Numbered from the stretch's first letter, positions 7,565 to 18,294 are shown. The stretch is DNA of 49,084 nucleotides from Lactobacillus hominis DSM 23910 = CRBIP 24.179 (GCF_000296835.1 NZ_CAKE01000020.1:1-49084); one strand, 5' to 3'. Notes: generated by a model from the sequence alone, not told the origin. Numbers and translations: made by a program.

Positions 7565-9952
7565 ATGGCTAAGTTTTCAGGTCTGACTAATGATCAAGTT
7601 CTAAAGCAAGAAGAAATGGGCCATGTAAATAAAGCTGTTGATGATCAAGCAAAAACTGATTGGCAAATAATTAAAGAAAATACTTTTACTTATTTTAACC
7701 TGATATTTTTAATTTTAGCGATATTACTTATTTTAGTTGGTGAATTTAAAGATCTTACCTTTTTGCCTGTCATTATTGCAAATACTGTGATCGGTATTAT
7801 TCAAGAATTACGTGCTAAACGAGTATTGGATAAGTTGAATGTAATTAATGCCACTAAAGTTACAGTCATTAGGAATAATATTGAGCAAGAAATTCCTATC
7901 GAAAATTTGGTTTTAGACGATATTATTGTTTTAAAAACGGGCGATCAAATTCCTGCAGATAGCGTTGTGCTTGACGGAAGTCTTAAGGTAAACGAAGCAT
8001 TGTTGACGGGAGAAGCCGATGAAATTTTGAAAAAGCAAGATGACGATCTTCTTTCAGGCTCTTTTGTGGTTTCTGGAAAAGCATATGCTAAATTAACAAA
8101 GGTTGGAAAAGAGTCATATGTTTCTAAGCTTACTTTAAAAGCCAAAGAGATGAATCAAAAAGAACAATCAGAAATGATTCGTTCTTTAAATAAATTGATC
8201 AAATGGGTGGGTATTATCATAATTCCGCTAGGACTTGCATTGTTTGCTATGGCTTTTTATGTGAATCATCATTCAATTGCCGAAAGTGTAACTTCAATGG
8301 AAGCTGCTATTATTGGTATGATTCCGGAAGGGCTTTATTTATTAACAACAATTGCTTTAGCAATTTCAGCTATGCGTCTGGCTAAAAATCAAGTAATGCT
8401 GCATGACATGAAAAGCGTTGAAACATTAGCTAGAGTAAATGTCTTGTGCGTTGATAAAACTGGTACAATTACTGAGCCTAAAATGGCAGTAACTAGTTTT
8501 GAGCCAATAAATATTGAAAAAGATAAGTTATTTGAATTGATTTCGAATTTTGCTCAAAGCATGCCACAAGATAATGAAACCAGCAAAGCTTTAGGTGCGT
8601 ATTTTACATCAAATAGAGAAACAGCTGATCATATTATTCCCTTTACTTCAGTTAATAAATATTCAGGTGCTGTTTTTAAAGATAAAACCTTATTGGTAGG
8701 CGCGCCAGAATTTGTTTTACGAAATCAATTTGACGAATACAAGAGCAAAATTGATTCATTTACTAGTCAAGGATATCGTGTGGTAGCTTTTGCTAAATAT
8801 CCTCAAGCACTAAAAAATGAAAACGATCCTTTAACTCAAGAAGTTGAACTTTTGGGTTTAATTTTAATCAATAATCCAATTCGTAAAAATGCCAAAAAGA
8901 CCTTTAAATATTTTGCTAAACAAGGCGTGGAAATTAAAGTCATCTCTGGAGATAATCCTTTGACAGTTTCACGGGTGGCAAAGGAAGTTGGAATTGCTGG
9001 TAGCGAAAAATATATAGATGCGACTGAGCTAAATAAAAATAATTACGATGAAGCGGTCAAAAAATATAATGTTTTTGGTCGTGTTAAACCAGAACAAAAA
9101 CGTTACTTAGTTAAAGCGTTGCAAAAAGCAGGCAATACTGTTGCAATGACAGGTGATGGGGTAAATGATATCTTAGCCATGAAATTAGCTGATTGTTCTA
9201 TTTCAATGGCGTCAGGCAATAACGCGGCAGTCCAGGCTTCACAAGTAGTGTTACTAGATTCAAATTTTGCTAAAATGCCAGAGATTGTGAATGAAGGACG
9301 CAGAGTAGTTAATAATATCGAAAGATCAGCAAGTTTATTCTTAGTGAAAAATATCTTTTCATTATTAATGACGTTTTTCACCTTAGCTTTTGCTTTAACT
9401 TATCCTTTAAGACCAACTCAAATTGCGTTAATTTCAGCATTTACAATTGGGCTTCCTTCGTTTTTACTTGCTTTAGAAAATAATTTTTCTAGAATTCGTG
9501 GTAAATTCATCCCTAATGTAATGACGCGTGCTATTCCTGGCGGCATTACTGATATGATTGCGGTTTCTGTTTTAGTGATTGCGAACCAAGTATTAGATTT
9601 AGGCAGGCAAGAAGTGGCTACAACTGCAACAATGCTTTTAATTGCAGTAGGGATGATGGTGTTATATCAAATTAGTGCGCCAATGAATAAGTATCGCGTG
9701 GGTGTATTTATCGTTTCGTTTCTTTGTTTAATTTTTGCCATTATCTTTGCACATAATTTGTTTGCTTTATCTAAAATTTCTATGAAGGCAATCTTTTTAT
9801 TAGTAGTATTATTCTTTGCGGAAGTAACTGCATTTAAATACTTAAGTAAACTGGCTGATGGTTTTCAAGAAGTTTTAAATATTTATAGTCAAAAGGGCTC
9901 AAAAACAACAATCGGAGAATTAAAACTAGCCTACAAAAAGGCAGACAGATGA
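7565..9952 (+). CDS. cation-transporting P-type ATPase (P2-like)
   Basis: Membrane pump of 795 residues driven by ATP. The actuator loop carries the TGE motif (LLTGEAD, about residue 144). Membrane helix 4 has PEGL (IPEGLYLLT, about 254), typical of P2-type Ca/Mn/Na-K-like pumps, although the usual second Pro (PEGLP) is Tyr. The phosphorylation motif DKTGTIT is near residue 297 and the hinge TGDGVNDILAMK near 528. Five or six helices follow the hinge. The substrate cannot be fixed from the sequence; Ca2+ is the first guess for a P2-like pump, but the altered PEGL context argues for caution. It is monocistronic: its own promoter lies upstream and a strong bidirectional terminator follows. Confidence 0.9.
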   Translation: MAKFSGLTNDQVLKQEEMGHVNKAVDDQAKTDWQIIKENTFTYFNLIFLILAILLILVGEFKDLTFLPVIIANTVIGIIQELRAKRVLDKLNVINATKVTVIRNNIEQEIPIENLVLDDIIVLKTGDQIPADSVVLDGSLKVNEALLTGEADEILKKQDDDLLSGSFVVSGKAYAKLTKVGKESYVSKLTLKAKEMNQKEQSEMIRSLNKLIKWVGIIIIPLGLALFAMAFYVNHHSIAESVTSMEAAIIGMIPEGLYLLTTIALAISAMRLAKNQVMLHDMKSVETLARVNVLCVDKTGTITEPKMAVTSFEPINIEKDKLFELISNFAQSMPQDNETSKALGAYFTSNRETADHIIPFTSVNKYSGAVFKDKTLLVGAPEFVLRNQFDEYKSKIDSFTSQGYRVVAFAKYPQALKNENDPLTQEVELLGLILINNPIRKNAKKTFKYFAKQGVEIKVISGDNPLTVSRVAKEVGIAGSEKYIDATELNKNNYDEAVKKYNVFGRVKPEQKRYLVKALQKAGNTVAMTGDGVNDILAMKLADCSISMASGNNAAVQASQVVLLDSNFAKMPEIVNEGRRVVNNIERSASLFLVKNIFSLLMTFFTLAFALTYPLRPTQIALISAFTIGLPSFLLALENNFSRIRGKFIPNVMTRAIPGGITDMIAVSVLVIANQVLDLGRQEVATTATMLLIAVGMMVLYQISAPMNKYRVGVFIVSFLCLIFAIIFAHNLFALSKISMKAIFLLVVLFFAEVTAFKYLSKLADGFQEVLNIYSQKGSKTTIGELKLAYKKADR

Positions 9953-9970
9953 AGAGAAAAACTGAACAAT

Positions 9971-10000
9971 AAAAATGGTGGTCATTAGGCCACCATTTTT
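9971..10000. terminator. bidirectional terminator between convergent genes
   Basis: AAAAATGGTGG (9971-9981) pairs perfectly with CCACCATTTTT (9990-10000). The A and T runs at both ends let it stop both the ATPase transcript and the minus-strand small gene that ends at 10016. Confidence 0.9.
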
Positions 10001-10015
10001 AAGTAATTTAGATAT

Positions 10016-10150
10016 TTATCTTTTGTCTCTTTGTGTAGTACAGGCAATAATAAGCATTACTGCTAAAGCGGCTAAAATAAAACCAATTATTCCCCAAATC
10101 CAATTTGCAACTGCACCAGTGTGAGGTAAAGTAGTGAGAATAAAATTCAT
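10016..10150 (-). CDS. 44-residue peptide consisting mainly of an LPXTG-type sorting signal
   Basis: Small gene with all the parts of a real one. GATAGGAAG lies 7 bases before the ATG, and a terminator follows the stop (9971-10000). A TATACA -10 candidate preceded by TGC is on the minus strand at 10205-10210. The peptide starts MNFILTTLPHTG. The LPXTG motif sits at residues 8-12, a hydrophobic segment spans about residues 17-38, and the tail is TTQRDKR. This is the usual sortase-A layout (motif, helix, positive tail) with only seven residues before the motif and no signal peptide. The topology would have to be N-out/C-in. If sortase cut after Thr11, an 11-residue peptide would be joined to the wall. 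Other options are a sortase decoy or competitor, or the relic of a longer surface protein. Confidence 0.75.
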   Translation of the reverse strand: MNFILTTLPHTGAVANWIWGIIGFILAALAVMLIIACTTQRDKR

Positions 10151-10247
10151 TTTAAAACTTCCTATCTTTTCTTATTAAAATTTTATAAATCTATTCATCT
10201 ACATTGTATAGCAAAAAAAGATAATAAAAAACCGCTTACAATGTTAT

Positions 10248-10751
10248 TTATTCAATTAAATCGACAAAATCTGCATTGGTAATTTTTTGTAGATCATTTG
10301 GATTAATTTTTACACTGCGTCCAACTTCGCCACTGGATACTGCAATTTGATCTTCTTTTTGCATGTTTTTATCCAAATAAATTGGAAAATGATGCTGCTC
10401 ATAAATTCCAATCGGAGTATTAGCACCATGAACGTAACCTGTTGTAGCCACTAATTTTTTAAGTGGAAGCAATTCGCATTTTTTATTGCCCGAAGCTTTA
10501 GCTAATTTTTTCATGCTTAAATGTTCAGTTACAGGAATTACTCCGACTACAGGACTAACTTTATTTCCTTCACAAACTAAGGTTTTATAGACCAAATGCT
10601 CATCTTTGGCTAAAATAGAAGTATCCATTTGCTTGACGTCACCTTTTTGAACGGTATCAAAAGATAGTTGTTCGTAAGGAATCTTTTTTTGATCAAGCAT
10701 TTTTTCTACTAGAGTTTTCTTTAGTTTACTTTTTTTATTTTTTTTAGACAT
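10248..10751 (-). CDS. ybaK: YbaK/EbsC family Cys-tRNA(Pro)/Cys-tRNA(Cys) deacylase
   Basis: Editing protein that removes mischarged amino acid from tRNA in trans, 167 residues. The family pattern is visible: KTLVCEGN near residue 57, the LPLKKLVATTGYVHGANTPIG block (about 94-114) containing the G-[YF]-x-x-G-[AG] core, and the YLDKNM..SGEVGRSVKINP end. I use the ATG at 10751 because AAGGTGAT lies 5 bases before it; an upstream in-frame ATG at 10766 overlaps that site. The N-terminus is Lys-rich. It is transcribed divergently from prmA; the intergenic distance is only 58 bases. A cre-like sequence (10227-10240) lies just past its 3' end. Confidence 0.88.
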   Translation of the reverse strand: MSKKNKKSKLKKTLVEKMLDQKKIPYEQLSFDTVQKGDVKQMDTSILAKDEHLVYKTLVCEGNKVSPVVGVIPVTEHLSMKKLAKASGNKKCELLPLKKLVATTGYVHGANTPIGIYEQHHFPIYLDKNMQKEDQIAVSSGEVGRSVKINPNDLQKITNADFVDLIE

Positions 10752-10809
10752 TTTTATCACCTTCAATCATCATAACGGTGGTGGGCAAAAGTGTCAAAGG
10801 GAGTTATGT

Positions 10810-11754
10810 ATGAAACTATTAGCAATAAAAATTAATTGTGGCCATGAAATAGAAGATGGCTTAACTTATTTTCTTCAAGATACTTTAAATGCTAAAGGTA
10901 TTGAAGCTAGAAAAAGATCGGATTTTGTTTTAGAAGGACAAAAACACGATTCTAGTTTAGTCGAATTAGACGACATTGAGGACCTACCAGAAGATTTAGA
11001 ATTGACAGCTTATTTTGATCAAGATGCTGATCAGAGTAAAATCATTGATCAGATAAAAAGCAAAATTAAAGAAATGGAAGGTTTCGGCTTAGATGTTGGT
11101 AATGTTTCTATTTCTACTAAAAATATTGCTGATGAAGATTGGAATACTGCGTGGCAAAAATATTATCATGTAATTGATTTTTCTCGCTTATTAGCAATTG
11201 TTCCAGATTGGGAAGACTATCAACCGGCATTTAAAGATCAAAAATTAATTCGTCTCGATCCAGGTCTTGCTTTTGGTACTGGTGGCCATACTACTACTCA
11301 ACTAGTATTACTAGCAATGGAAAGAGCTTTAACTAAACCTGTTAGCGTAATGGATGTAGGAACTGGTTCTGGGATTTTAGCCATTGCCGCTTCTAAATTG
11401 GGAGCAAAAAGCGTATTAGCAACAGATATTTCTGATGAAGCAGTGAGTGCTGCTAAAGAAAACATTAGGCTCAATGGCATTGATAATATTACGGTTAAGA
11501 AGGCTAATTTATTAAAAGATACTGATGAAAAATTTGATTTAATTATCGCTAATATTTTAGCTGAAATTTTGCTTGAGTTAATCCCTGATTTAAATAATCA
11601 TTTAAATAAAGATAGTCAAATAATTTTCTCAGGTATTGACTACAAGCAATTGCCTAAAATCGAGAACGCACTAGCTAAGGAAAATCTTGAAATTAAGATG
11701 AAAATGCAAGAAAAACGCTGGATTTGTTTATTGATTGCCAGAAAAGACCAATAA
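10810..11754 (+). CDS. prmA: ribosomal protein L11 methyltransferase
   Basis: SAM-dependent enzyme that trimethylates L11 of the large ribosomal subunit, 314 residues, as usual for Bacilli. An N-terminal L11-binding domain (about 1-125) is followed by a class I Rossmann fold. The SAM loop DVGTGSG is near residue 182, the acidic ATDISD block near 205, and the PrmA-specific NILAEIL motif near 247. The WQKYYHV segment near 115 is also typical. ATG 10810 follows AAAGGGAG. It heads the operon prmA - membrane protein - rel - dtd with gaps of 41, 10 and -1 bases. Confidence 0.95.
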   Translation: MKLLAIKINCGHEIEDGLTYFLQDTLNAKGIEARKRSDFVLEGQKHDSSLVELDDIEDLPEDLELTAYFDQDADQSKIIDQIKSKIKEMEGFGLDVGNVSISTKNIADEDWNTAWQKYYHVIDFSRLLAIVPDWEDYQPAFKDQKLIRLDPGLAFGTGGHTTTQLVLLAMERALTKPVSVMDVGTGSGILAIAASKLGAKSVLATDISDEAVSAAKENIRLNGIDNITVKKANLLKDTDEKFDLIIANILAEILLELIPDLNNHLNKDSQIIFSGIDYKQLPKIENALAKENLEIKMKMQEKRWICLLIARKDQ

Positions 11755-11795
11755 AGTGCTAAAATTTATAAAAAAAGAAAAAGGTAGTTTACACA

Positions 11796-12149
11796 ATGAA
11801 TAAACTTAGTGATTTTTTTAAGAAGTTAAATAAGAAAACTTATATGCCATTAATTTGGTTGACTTTATTAGCTGTAATAATTTGGATTATATGTCCTTTG
11901 GTACATCTAAGTCGCGTATGGCGTGTAGGTTTAGTCTTTTTTATCTTTAATTCATATATTGCTTTTGAAATTGGTCATTTGATGGATCTAAGAAAGCTCA
12001 GTAAATGGTGGTTTTTATTATTTCCTTTAGTATTTGCCTTGGCTGTAACAATTCATTTTGCAAAGTATAATTATTTATTATGTATTGTCTATCTTTGCTT
12101 TGAATTATTTGGTTTATGGCGCAATGATTTTTATCACGAAAAGAAATAG
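11796..12149 (+). CDS. small four-helix membrane protein, unknown
   Basis: The 117-residue product has a short basic N-terminus and four hydrophobic segments at roughly residues 17-34, 42-60, 70-87 and 90-107, ending in FYHEKK. I do not recognise a family. AAAAAGGTAG lies before ATG 11796. It sits between prmA and rel with only 10 bases before rel, so it is cotranscribed with translation and stringent-response genes. That is context, not a function. Confidence 0.75.
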   Translation: MNKLSDFFKKLNKKTYMPLIWLTLLAVIIWIICPLVHLSRVWRVGLVFFIFNSYIAFEIGHLMDLRKLSKWWFLLFPLVFALAVTIHFAKYNYLLCIVYLCFELFGLWRNDFYHEKK

Positions 12150-12159
12150 GTGAGAATGT

Positions 12160-14406
12160 ATGTCAAAATATCGTGAAATGACTCATGATGAAGTTTTAGC
12201 TTCATGTAAAAAATATATGAATGATGATGACATTGCTTTTGTTGAATCAGCTTATGAATTTGCGCGTAAGGCTCACGAAGGTCAATTCCGCGTATCAGGA
12301 CAGCCTTATATCATTCATCCAACTCAAGTAGCTGGAACTTTAGCAACTTTGAAATTGGATCCTGATACTGTAGCTGCAGGTTATTTGCATGATACAGTTG
12401 AAGATACTCCGGTAACTAATGAAGACATTAAAGAAAAATTTGGTAAAGATGTCGCTTTTATAGTTGATGGTGTTACTAAATTATCGAAAATTCAATATAA
12501 ATCAAAGACCCACGAAGAATATCTAGCTGATAATCACCGTAAAATGCTGATTGCCATGGCCAAGGATTTACGTGTAATCATGGTTAAATTAGCTGACCGT
12601 TTGCACAATATGCATACGCTAGATCATTTGCGTCCGGATAAACAGCGCCGTATTGCGGATGAAACTTTAGATATTTATGCACCATTAGCCGATCGACTAG
12701 GTATCGGGACAATTAAGTGGGAATTAGAAGATATGAGTCTTCACTACTTAAATCCTGAACAATACTATCGTATTGTAAACTTGATGCAGTCTAAACGTAG
12801 CGAACGTGAAGGCTATATTGCTGACGCAATCCAAATTTTGCGTCAAACTTTAGATAGCTTACATATTGATTATGAAATTTATGGTCGTCCAAAACATATT
12901 TATTCAATTTACAAAAAGATGGTTAATAAACATAAAGATTTCAGCGAAATTTATGATTTATTAGCTGTGCGTGTAATTGTTAAATCAGTTAGAGACTGCT
13001 ATGCAGTTCTGGGTGCAGTTCATACTAAATGGAAGCCAATGCCTGGAAGATTCAAGGATTATATTGCTGTTCCTAAATCAAACGGTTATCAATCGCTCCA
13101 CACTACGATTATTGGACCTGGTGGCAAGCCTTTAGAGATTCAAATTAGAACTGAAGCTATGCACCAAGTTGCTGAATATGGTGTTGCTGCACACTGGGCT
13201 TATAAAGAAGGTGTAAAAGGCGAGGTTGAACAAACTGAGGCCAATAAGAAACTAAATATGTTCCAAGAAATTTTGGAGCTTCAAGATGAAACCAAAGATT
13301 CACACGAATTTATGAAGAGTGTCAAAACTGACATCTTTTCTGATCGTGTTTATGTATTTACGCCTAAAGGGGATGTCTACGAACTTCCTAAAGGATCAGT
13401 TCCACTTGATTTTGCCTATATGATTCACTCAGAAGTTGGAGCCCATTCAGTTGGCGCTAGAATTAACGGTAAGATTGTGCCGTTAGATTATAAGCTTAAA
13501 AACGGTGATGTCGTTGAAATGCTTACACAAACTTCAGCTACTCCATCAAGAGACTGGGTCAACTTAGTTAAGACTTCACGTGCTAGAAATAAGATTAAGC
13601 GTTTCTTTAAAGCTGAAGATCGTGAAGAAAACATTGAAAAGGGCGAAAATTTAATTGAACATGATTTATTGACTCATGAATTTAATCCTAAAGAGTTCAT
13701 GGATAAAGATCATATTCAAAAAGTGATTGGTCATTTCAATTATCATAATAAAGAAGAGCTGTTTGCAGCAGTTGGTTTTGGCGAAGTTTCTGCAGCTACA
13801 GTTGCTAACCGTTTAACTGAAGACGTTAGAAAACGTCAAGAACAAGAAAAACAACGTCAAAAAGAGCAAGACATCATGAACGCCGGTCAGCAAAGTATTG
13901 CTCAAGAAGATACTTCTAAGCCTGCTGATGTAATGCGCATCAAGCATAACAATGGCGTAATGGTGCAAGGTGTTTCAGATCTGATGCTTCATTTGGCAAA
14001 ATGCTGTAATCCAGTTCCTGGCGATCCAATTGTGGGTTATGTCACAAAAGGGCGCGGCGTAACGATTCATAGAGCAGATTGTCGCAACATTACTGAAGAA
14101 GCTAAAAAGCAAGGTCGCTTAATTGACGTTGCTTGGGAAAACATTGCTCGAAATAAAAATAATGAAAATTACAATGCAGATATTGAAATCTATGGTTTTA
14201 ACAGGTCGCGCCTTCTTAGTGATGTGATAAACGCCTTGAACTCTAAGACTAAGAATATTGTCAATATTTCAGGAAAAGTCGATAGCAATAATATGGCGCA
14301 TATTTATGCTACAGTTTCTGTTAGAGATGCAGCTCATTTAGAGGATATTTTATCGAGAATGCGCGATATTTCTAACGTTTATGAAGCAAAGAGGTCAGTA
14401 AATTAA
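12160..14406 (+). CDS. rel: bifunctional (p)ppGpp synthetase/hydrolase
   Basis: Stringent-response enzyme making and breaking (p)ppGpp, 748 residues, full length for a Gram-positive Rel. Both halves look active. The HD hydrolase domain has the HDTVEDT motif (H77, D78) and DRLHNM near 147. The synthetase domain has [14 protein letters not shown] near 240 and NGYQSLHTT near 308. It is followed by a TGS domain ([16 protein letters not shown], near 400), a helical/zinc-finger region with [13 protein letters not shown] near 610, and a C-terminal ACT domain. GGTGAGAATGT precedes ATG 12160. The stop codon overlaps the ATG of dtd (TAATG), so the two are translationally coupled. Confidence 0.97.
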   Translation: MSKYREMTHDEVLASCKKYMNDDDIAFVESAYEFARKAHEGQFRVSGQPYIIHPTQVAGTLATLKLDPDTVAAGYLHDTVEDTPVTNEDIKEKFGKDVAFIVDGVTKLSKIQYKSKTHEEYLADNHRKMLIAMAKDLRVIMVKLADRLHNMHTLDHLRPDKQRRIADETLDIYAPLADRLGIGTIKWELEDMSLHYLNPEQYYRIVNLMQSKRSEREGYIADAIQILRQTLDSLHIDYEIYGRPKHIYSIYKKMVNKHKDFSEIYDLLAVRVIVKSVRDCYAVLGAVHTKWKPMPGRFKDYIAVPKSNGYQSLHTTIIGPGGKPLEIQIRTEAMHQVAEYGVAAHWAYKEGVKGEVEQTEANKKLNMFQEILELQDETKDSHEFMKSVKTDIFSDRVYVFTPKGDVYELPKGSVPLDFAYMIHSEVGAHSVGARINGKIVPLDYKLKNGDVVEMLTQTSATPSRDWVNLVKTSRARNKIKRFFKAEDREENIEKGENLIEHDLLTHEFNPKEFMDKDHIQKVIGHFNYHNKEELFAAVGFGEVSAATVANRLTEDVRKRQEQEKQRQKEQDIMNAGQQSIAQEDTSKPADVMRIKHNNGVMVQGVSDLMLHLAKCCNPVPGDPIVGYVTKGRGVTIHRADCRNITEEAKKQGRLIDVAWENIARNKNNENYNADIEIYGFNRSRLLSDVINALNSKTKNIVNISGKVDSNNMAHIYATVSVRDAAHLEDILSRMRDISNVYEAKRSVN

Positions 14407-14843
14407 TGCGAGTAGTAATTCAAAGAGTCAATAAAGCTCAAGTAGCAATTGATGGGGAAGTCGTTGGTAAAATTGCTAAGGGATTTTTGCTTTTAGTTGG
14501 TTTAAAAGAAGGCGACGACTTAGACGTTGTGAAAAAAGCAGCTGATAAGATTTCTAAAATGCGTATTTTTGAAGATGAGGATGGAAAAACAAATTTGTCT
14601 TTAAAAGATGTCAATGGAGAAATTTTGAGTGTTAGTCAATTTACGCTTTTGGCTAATACTAAAAAAGGTAATCGACCAAGTTTTGTTGAAGCAATGAGGC
14701 CACCTAAGTCTAAAGAATTATGGGAAGAATTTAATTCTGAACTTGAAAATCATGGCTTTCATGTTGAAACAGGTCATTTTGGCGCTGATATGCAGGTCAG
14801 CTTAGAAAATGATGGTCCATTTACAATAGTTTTGGACCTATAA
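14406..14843 (+). CDS. dtd: D-aminoacyl-tRNA deacylase
   Basis: Homodimeric editing enzyme that hydrolyses D-amino acids and glycine from mischarged tRNA, 145 residues, full length. The catalytic cis-loop motifs are present: SQFTLLA near residue 77 and NDGPFT near 137 (the NxPFT motif), plus GNRPSF near 92 and the FGADMQVSL block. It overlaps the last base of rel and ends the operon. The promoter of the hisS T-box begins 12 bases after its stop; no terminator is seen in between. Confidence 0.95.
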   Translation: MRVVIQRVNKAQVAIDGEVVGKIAKGFLLLVGLKEGDDLDVVKKAADKISKMRIFEDEDGKTNLSLKDVNGEILSVSQFTLLANTKKGNRPSFVEAMRPPKSKELWEEFNSELENHGFHVETGHFGADMQVSLENDGPFTIVLDL

Positions 14844-14854
14844 CTTAAAAACTA

Positions 14855-14883
14855 TTGACAAGAATAAATAAAAAATATATTCT
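14855..14883 (+). promoter_or_regulatory. promoter of the hisS-aspS T-box leader
   Basis: A consensus -35 TTGACA (14855-14860), a 17-base spacer and TATTCT (14878-14883) place the start of transcription near 14890, at the 5' end of the T-box RNA. Confidence 0.75.
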
Positions 14884-14889
14884 AAAAAA

Positions 14890-15085
14890 GAATTATCGAT
14901 GACAAAGAATGTAGATTAGCACGATCTTTTACAGAGACTACTTGCTTGGTGGAAGAGTAGATTGATCGCTATCTGTGACACCTTTAACAGATAATGGATC
15001 GTTTCGCGAGCGTTAATCGCAGCAAGCAAAAGGTGGTACCGTGCTAATTTATGCGCCCTTGATTTAGTTCAAGGGCGCTTTTTTT
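14890..15085 (+). promoter_or_regulatory. T-box riboswitch leader of hisS-aspS
   Basis: tRNA-sensing transcription-antitermination leader. Visible parts are the stem I apex AGAGA..GGTGGAAG (14934-14958), the T-box sequence AAGGTGGTACCGTGC (15030-15044) whose GGTGG loop base-pairs with an uncharged tRNA end, and a strong terminator (GCGCCCTTGA 15053-15062 with TCAAGGGCGC 15069-15078 and T7). The likely specifier region reads TGTGACACC (about 14974-14982), which contains both an Asp codon (GAC) and an overlapping His codon (CAC). GAC followed by A fits the usual specifier-purine context better. When the cognate charged tRNA is scarce, the antiterminator forms and both synthetase genes are read. 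Confidence 0.92.
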
Positions 15086-15112
15086 GGCAAATTTATAATG
15101 AAGGATGATTAA

Positions 15113-16399
15113 ATGAAAGTTCAAAGACCTAAAGGTACAGTTGATATATTGCCAGAAGATTCAGGATCTTGGGAAAAAGTTGAACACATTGCACGTAATT
15201 TCTTTAAGCGTGCTAATTATCGTGAAATCAGAACTCCAAGTTTTGAAAACTATGAAGTATTTTCCCGTTCATCTGGTGAAACTTCTGATGTTGTTTCAAA
15301 AGAAATGTATGATTTCAATGATAAAGGTGGTCGTCATATTGCACTGCGTCCAGAAGGAACAGCTGGAGTAGTTAGAGCTTACGTTGAAAATAAGATCTAC
15401 GGTCCAGATGTTGTTAAGCCTTTTAATGTTTACTATATTGACAATACTTTTCGCTATGAAAGACCACAAGCTGGCCGTCAAAGAGAATTCCACCAAATCG
15501 GTGTAGAAAGCTTTGGTTCAGATAGCCCATTAGCTGATGTGGAAACAATTATGATGGGTCACGATCTTTTAGCTGAATTAGGCGTTAAAAATTACGAACT
15601 TCATATTAATACTTTAGGTAATGCTAAAGTTCGTCAAGATTATCATGATGCATTGGTAGATTACTTTACTCCAGTTAAAGATCAATTATCTGAAGATTCT
15701 CAAAGAAGACTTGAGATGAATCCTTTACGTATCTTGGATTCAAAAGATGAAGCAGATAAGAAGTTTTTACCTAATGCTCCTAAGATTGTCGACTATCTTG
15801 ATGAAGAATCTAAGACTAAGTTTCAAACTATCACTGATATGCTGAAACAACTAGGCATTGATTATGTGATGGATGATGATTTAGTTCGTGGACTTGATTA
15901 TTATACTGGCGTTATTTTTGAATTTATGGTTGCTGACAAAAATCTTTGGGAATCAGCAACTACCATTTTAGGTGGAGGCCGTTATGATCACTTGGTAGAA
16001 GAATTCGATGGTCCACACACTCCAGCAGTTGGTTTTGGTATTGGTGAAGAAAGATTAATGCTTGTTTTAAGACAACAAAATCCTGATTTGTTTAAAGATG
16101 AAGGTATTGATTTCTTTATTACTAATATTGGTGCCGGTACTGAAATGAAGACGGTCGAAATTGCTAGAAGTTTGAGAAATCAAGGCTTTAAAACTCTTTA
16201 TGATGTGGATCAAAAGAAGCTCAAGCAACAATTTAGAAAAGCTGACCGAGTAAATGCCAAATATGTTATTACTTTAGGTGCTAAAGAATTAGAAAACGGC
16301 GTTTTAAATATTAAGCGTTTATCTGATGGTAAGACCATTGATTTAAGCTTAGATGATATTAATGATATGCAAAGTGTTATTCAGAAAATAGAAGGATAG
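15113..16399 (+). CDS. hisS: histidine-tRNA ligase
   Basis: Class IIa synthetase charging tRNA-His, 428 residues. Motif 1 spans the [11 protein letters not shown] region, and motif 2 is [16 protein letters not shown] near residue 112. The His-specific blocks are [14 protein letters not shown] near 258 and LGGGRYD near 285, and motif 3 is GFGIGEERL near 305. The C-terminal anticodon-binding domain occupies about 330-425. ATG 15113 lies 28 bases after the T-box terminator, and aspS starts 4 bases after the stop, so both depend on the T-box. Confidence 0.97.
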   Translation: MKVQRPKGTVDILPEDSGSWEKVEHIARNFFKRANYREIRTPSFENYEVFSRSSGETSDVVSKEMYDFNDKGGRHIALRPEGTAGVVRAYVENKIYGPDVVKPFNVYYIDNTFRYERPQAGRQREFHQIGVESFGSDSPLADVETIMMGHDLLAELGVKNYELHINTLGNAKVRQDYHDALVDYFTPVKDQLSEDSQRRLEMNPLRILDSKDEADKKFLPNAPKIVDYLDEESKTKFQTITDMLKQLGIDYVMDDDLVRGLDYYTGVIFEFMVADKNLWESATTILGGGRYDHLVEEFDGPHTPAVGFGIGEERLMLVLRQQNPDLFKDEGIDFFITNIGAGTEMKTVEIARSLRNQGFKTLYDVDQKKLKQQFRKADRVNAKYVITLGAKELENGVLNIKRLSDGKTIDLSLDDINDMQSVIQKIEG

Positions 16400-16403
16400 A
16401 AAA

Positions 16404-18257
16404 ATGGAAAAGATGGACAAAAGAACAGATTATGCTGGCAATATTACCAGTGAATATGAAGGCCAAGAAGTTACCTTATACGGTTGGGTTCAACGCGTAA
16501 GAAACTTGGGTAACTTGGTTTTCATCGACCTTAGAGATCGCGAAGGAATCGTTCAAGTTGTTGTAAACAAAGACTCTGGTAAAGAATTAATGGATATTGC
16601 CGACTCACTTAGCAATGAAGATGTAATTGAAGTTAAAGGTAAAGTAGTTAAGCGTTCAAGTGTAAACCCTGACATGAAGACTGGGGAAGTTGAAGTTGAC
16701 GCAACTGAAATTGATATCTTGAATAAATCTAAGGTTCCTCCTTTTGAAATTAAAGATGATATTAATGCAGCAGAACAAACTAGATTAAAATATCGTTACC
16801 TAGATTTACGTCGACCAACTTTGCAACGTGCAATTATGTTACGTTCAAAGATCTTAAAGGCTACACACGAATACTTTGACGAAAATGGCTTTATTGATAT
16901 TGAAACTCCAATTTTGGGTAAGTCTTCCCCAGAAGGTGCACGTGACTACTTAGTTCCATCAAGAATTTACCCAGGTAGTTTTTATGCGCTTCCTCAATCA
17001 CCACAATTATTTAAGCAATTGCTTATGGGTGCAGGATTTGATAAGTACTATCAATTAGCACGTTGTTTCCGTGATGAAGACTTACGTGGAGACCGTCAAC
17101 CAGAATTTACTCAAATCGATATGGAAACTTCCTTTACTGATGAAAAGCAAGTTCAAGATTACACCGAAGGTCTTTTAAAGAAGATCATGAAAGATGTAAT
17201 GGGCATTGATTTGAAGACTCCTATTAAGCGTATTACTTGGGATGAAGCTATGAACAAGTACGGTTCAGATAAGCCAGATACTCGTTACGAAATGTTTATT
17301 CATGACTTAAGTCCAATCTTTAAAGATAGCGACTTTAAAGTATTCTCAGGTGCAATCGCTGATGGTGGTTATGTCAAAGGAATCGCTGTTAAAAATGGTG
17401 CTAAGCAATACTCACGTAAGAAGATTGAAGAAAAGCAAGACTACATTAAGCGTTACCACGCTAAAGGCTTAGCTTGGGTTAAATATGAAGATGGCGAATT
17501 TTCAGGCCCAGTTTCTCGTTTCTTAACTGATGAAAATAAAGAAGCTTTGAAGAAAGAATTCGATCTTGAAGGCGGAGAATTAGTAGTCTTTGTTGCAGAT
17601 AAGTGGAAGGTTGTTACTGATTCTCTGGATCACTTACGTCGTGAATTTGCTAAGGAGACTGGTATTATTCCAAAGAATGTTTACGACTTTGTTTGGGTTG
17701 TTGATTGGCCATTATTCGAATACGACGAAGGTTTAGGTCGCTGGATTGCTGCTCACCACCCCTTCACCATGCCAGATGATGAAGGAATTAAGTTGCTTGA
17801 TACGGATCCTCATAAAGCTCACGCTCGTTCATACGATATCGTTATGAATGGTGATGAAATGGGTGGTGGATCAATCCGTATCCACAAACGTTCAATTCAA
17901 GAAAAGATGTTCAAAGCTCTTGGCTTTACTAAAAAGCGTGCTTACGAACAATTTGGTTACTTGCTTGATGCTTTAGACATGGGCTTTCCACCACATGCTG
18001 GACTTGCTATTGGATTAGACAGATTTGCTATGATGCTTGCTCAAAAAGACAATATTCGTGACGTAACTGCCTTTCCAAAGAATGCTTCTGCCTCAGAACC
18101 AATGATGCATGCTCCAGCTCCAGTTGCTGACCAACAATTAGATGATATTGGTATTAAGGTGGAAGATAAGTACGAAGATAGTGTTAAAGAAATTGAAGCA
18201 CGTCTTGAAAAAGAAGCACAAGAAGATGCCGATAAAAACTCCACTTGGGATGACTAA
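16404..18257 (+). CDS. aspS: aspartate-tRNA ligase
   Basis: Class IIb synthetase charging tRNA-Asp, 617 residues. The N-terminal OB-fold binds the anticodon ([21 protein letters not shown], about 24-44 in two parts). Motif 2 [14 protein letters not shown] is near 221, the bacterial GAD insertion lies around 290-410, and motif 3 [11 protein letters not shown] is near 532. The end is acidic, as is common in lactobacilli. AGAAGGAT precedes ATG 16404. A strong terminator 38 bases downstream ends the operon. Confidence 0.97.
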   Translation: MEKMDKRTDYAGNITSEYEGQEVTLYGWVQRVRNLGNLVFIDLRDREGIVQVVVNKDSGKELMDIADSLSNEDVIEVKGKVVKRSSVNPDMKTGEVEVDATEIDILNKSKVPPFEIKDDINAAEQTRLKYRYLDLRRPTLQRAIMLRSKILKATHEYFDENGFIDIETPILGKSSPEGARDYLVPSRIYPGSFYALPQSPQLFKQLLMGAGFDKYYQLARCFRDEDLRGDRQPEFTQIDMETSFTDEKQVQDYTEGLLKKIMKDVMGIDLKTPIKRITWDEAMNKYGSDKPDTRYEMFIHDLSPIFKDSDFKVFSGAIADGGYVKGIAVKNGAKQYSRKKIEEKQDYIKRYHAKGLAWVKYEDGEFSGPVSRFLTDENKEALKKEFDLEGGELVVFVADKWKVVTDSLDHLRREFAKETGIIPKNVYDFVWVVDWPLFEYDEGLGRWIAAHHPFTMPDDEGIKLLDTDPHKAHARSYDIVMNGDEMGGGSIRIHKRSIQEKMFKALGFTKKRAYEQFGYLLDALDMGFPPHAGLAIGLDRFAMMLAQKDNIRDVTAFPKNASASEPMMHAPAPVADQQLDDIGIKVEDKYEDSVKEIEARLEKEAQEDADKNSTWDD

Positions 18258-18294
18258 TGATTAATAAAGTTAATTAAATCAGCTTAAGTACAAT

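Noticed and set aside
10227-10240. cre site near ybaK and the 44-residue peptide gene
   Set aside because: Two mismatches, including the conserved C near the end, and the position past a stop codon; too weak to call.
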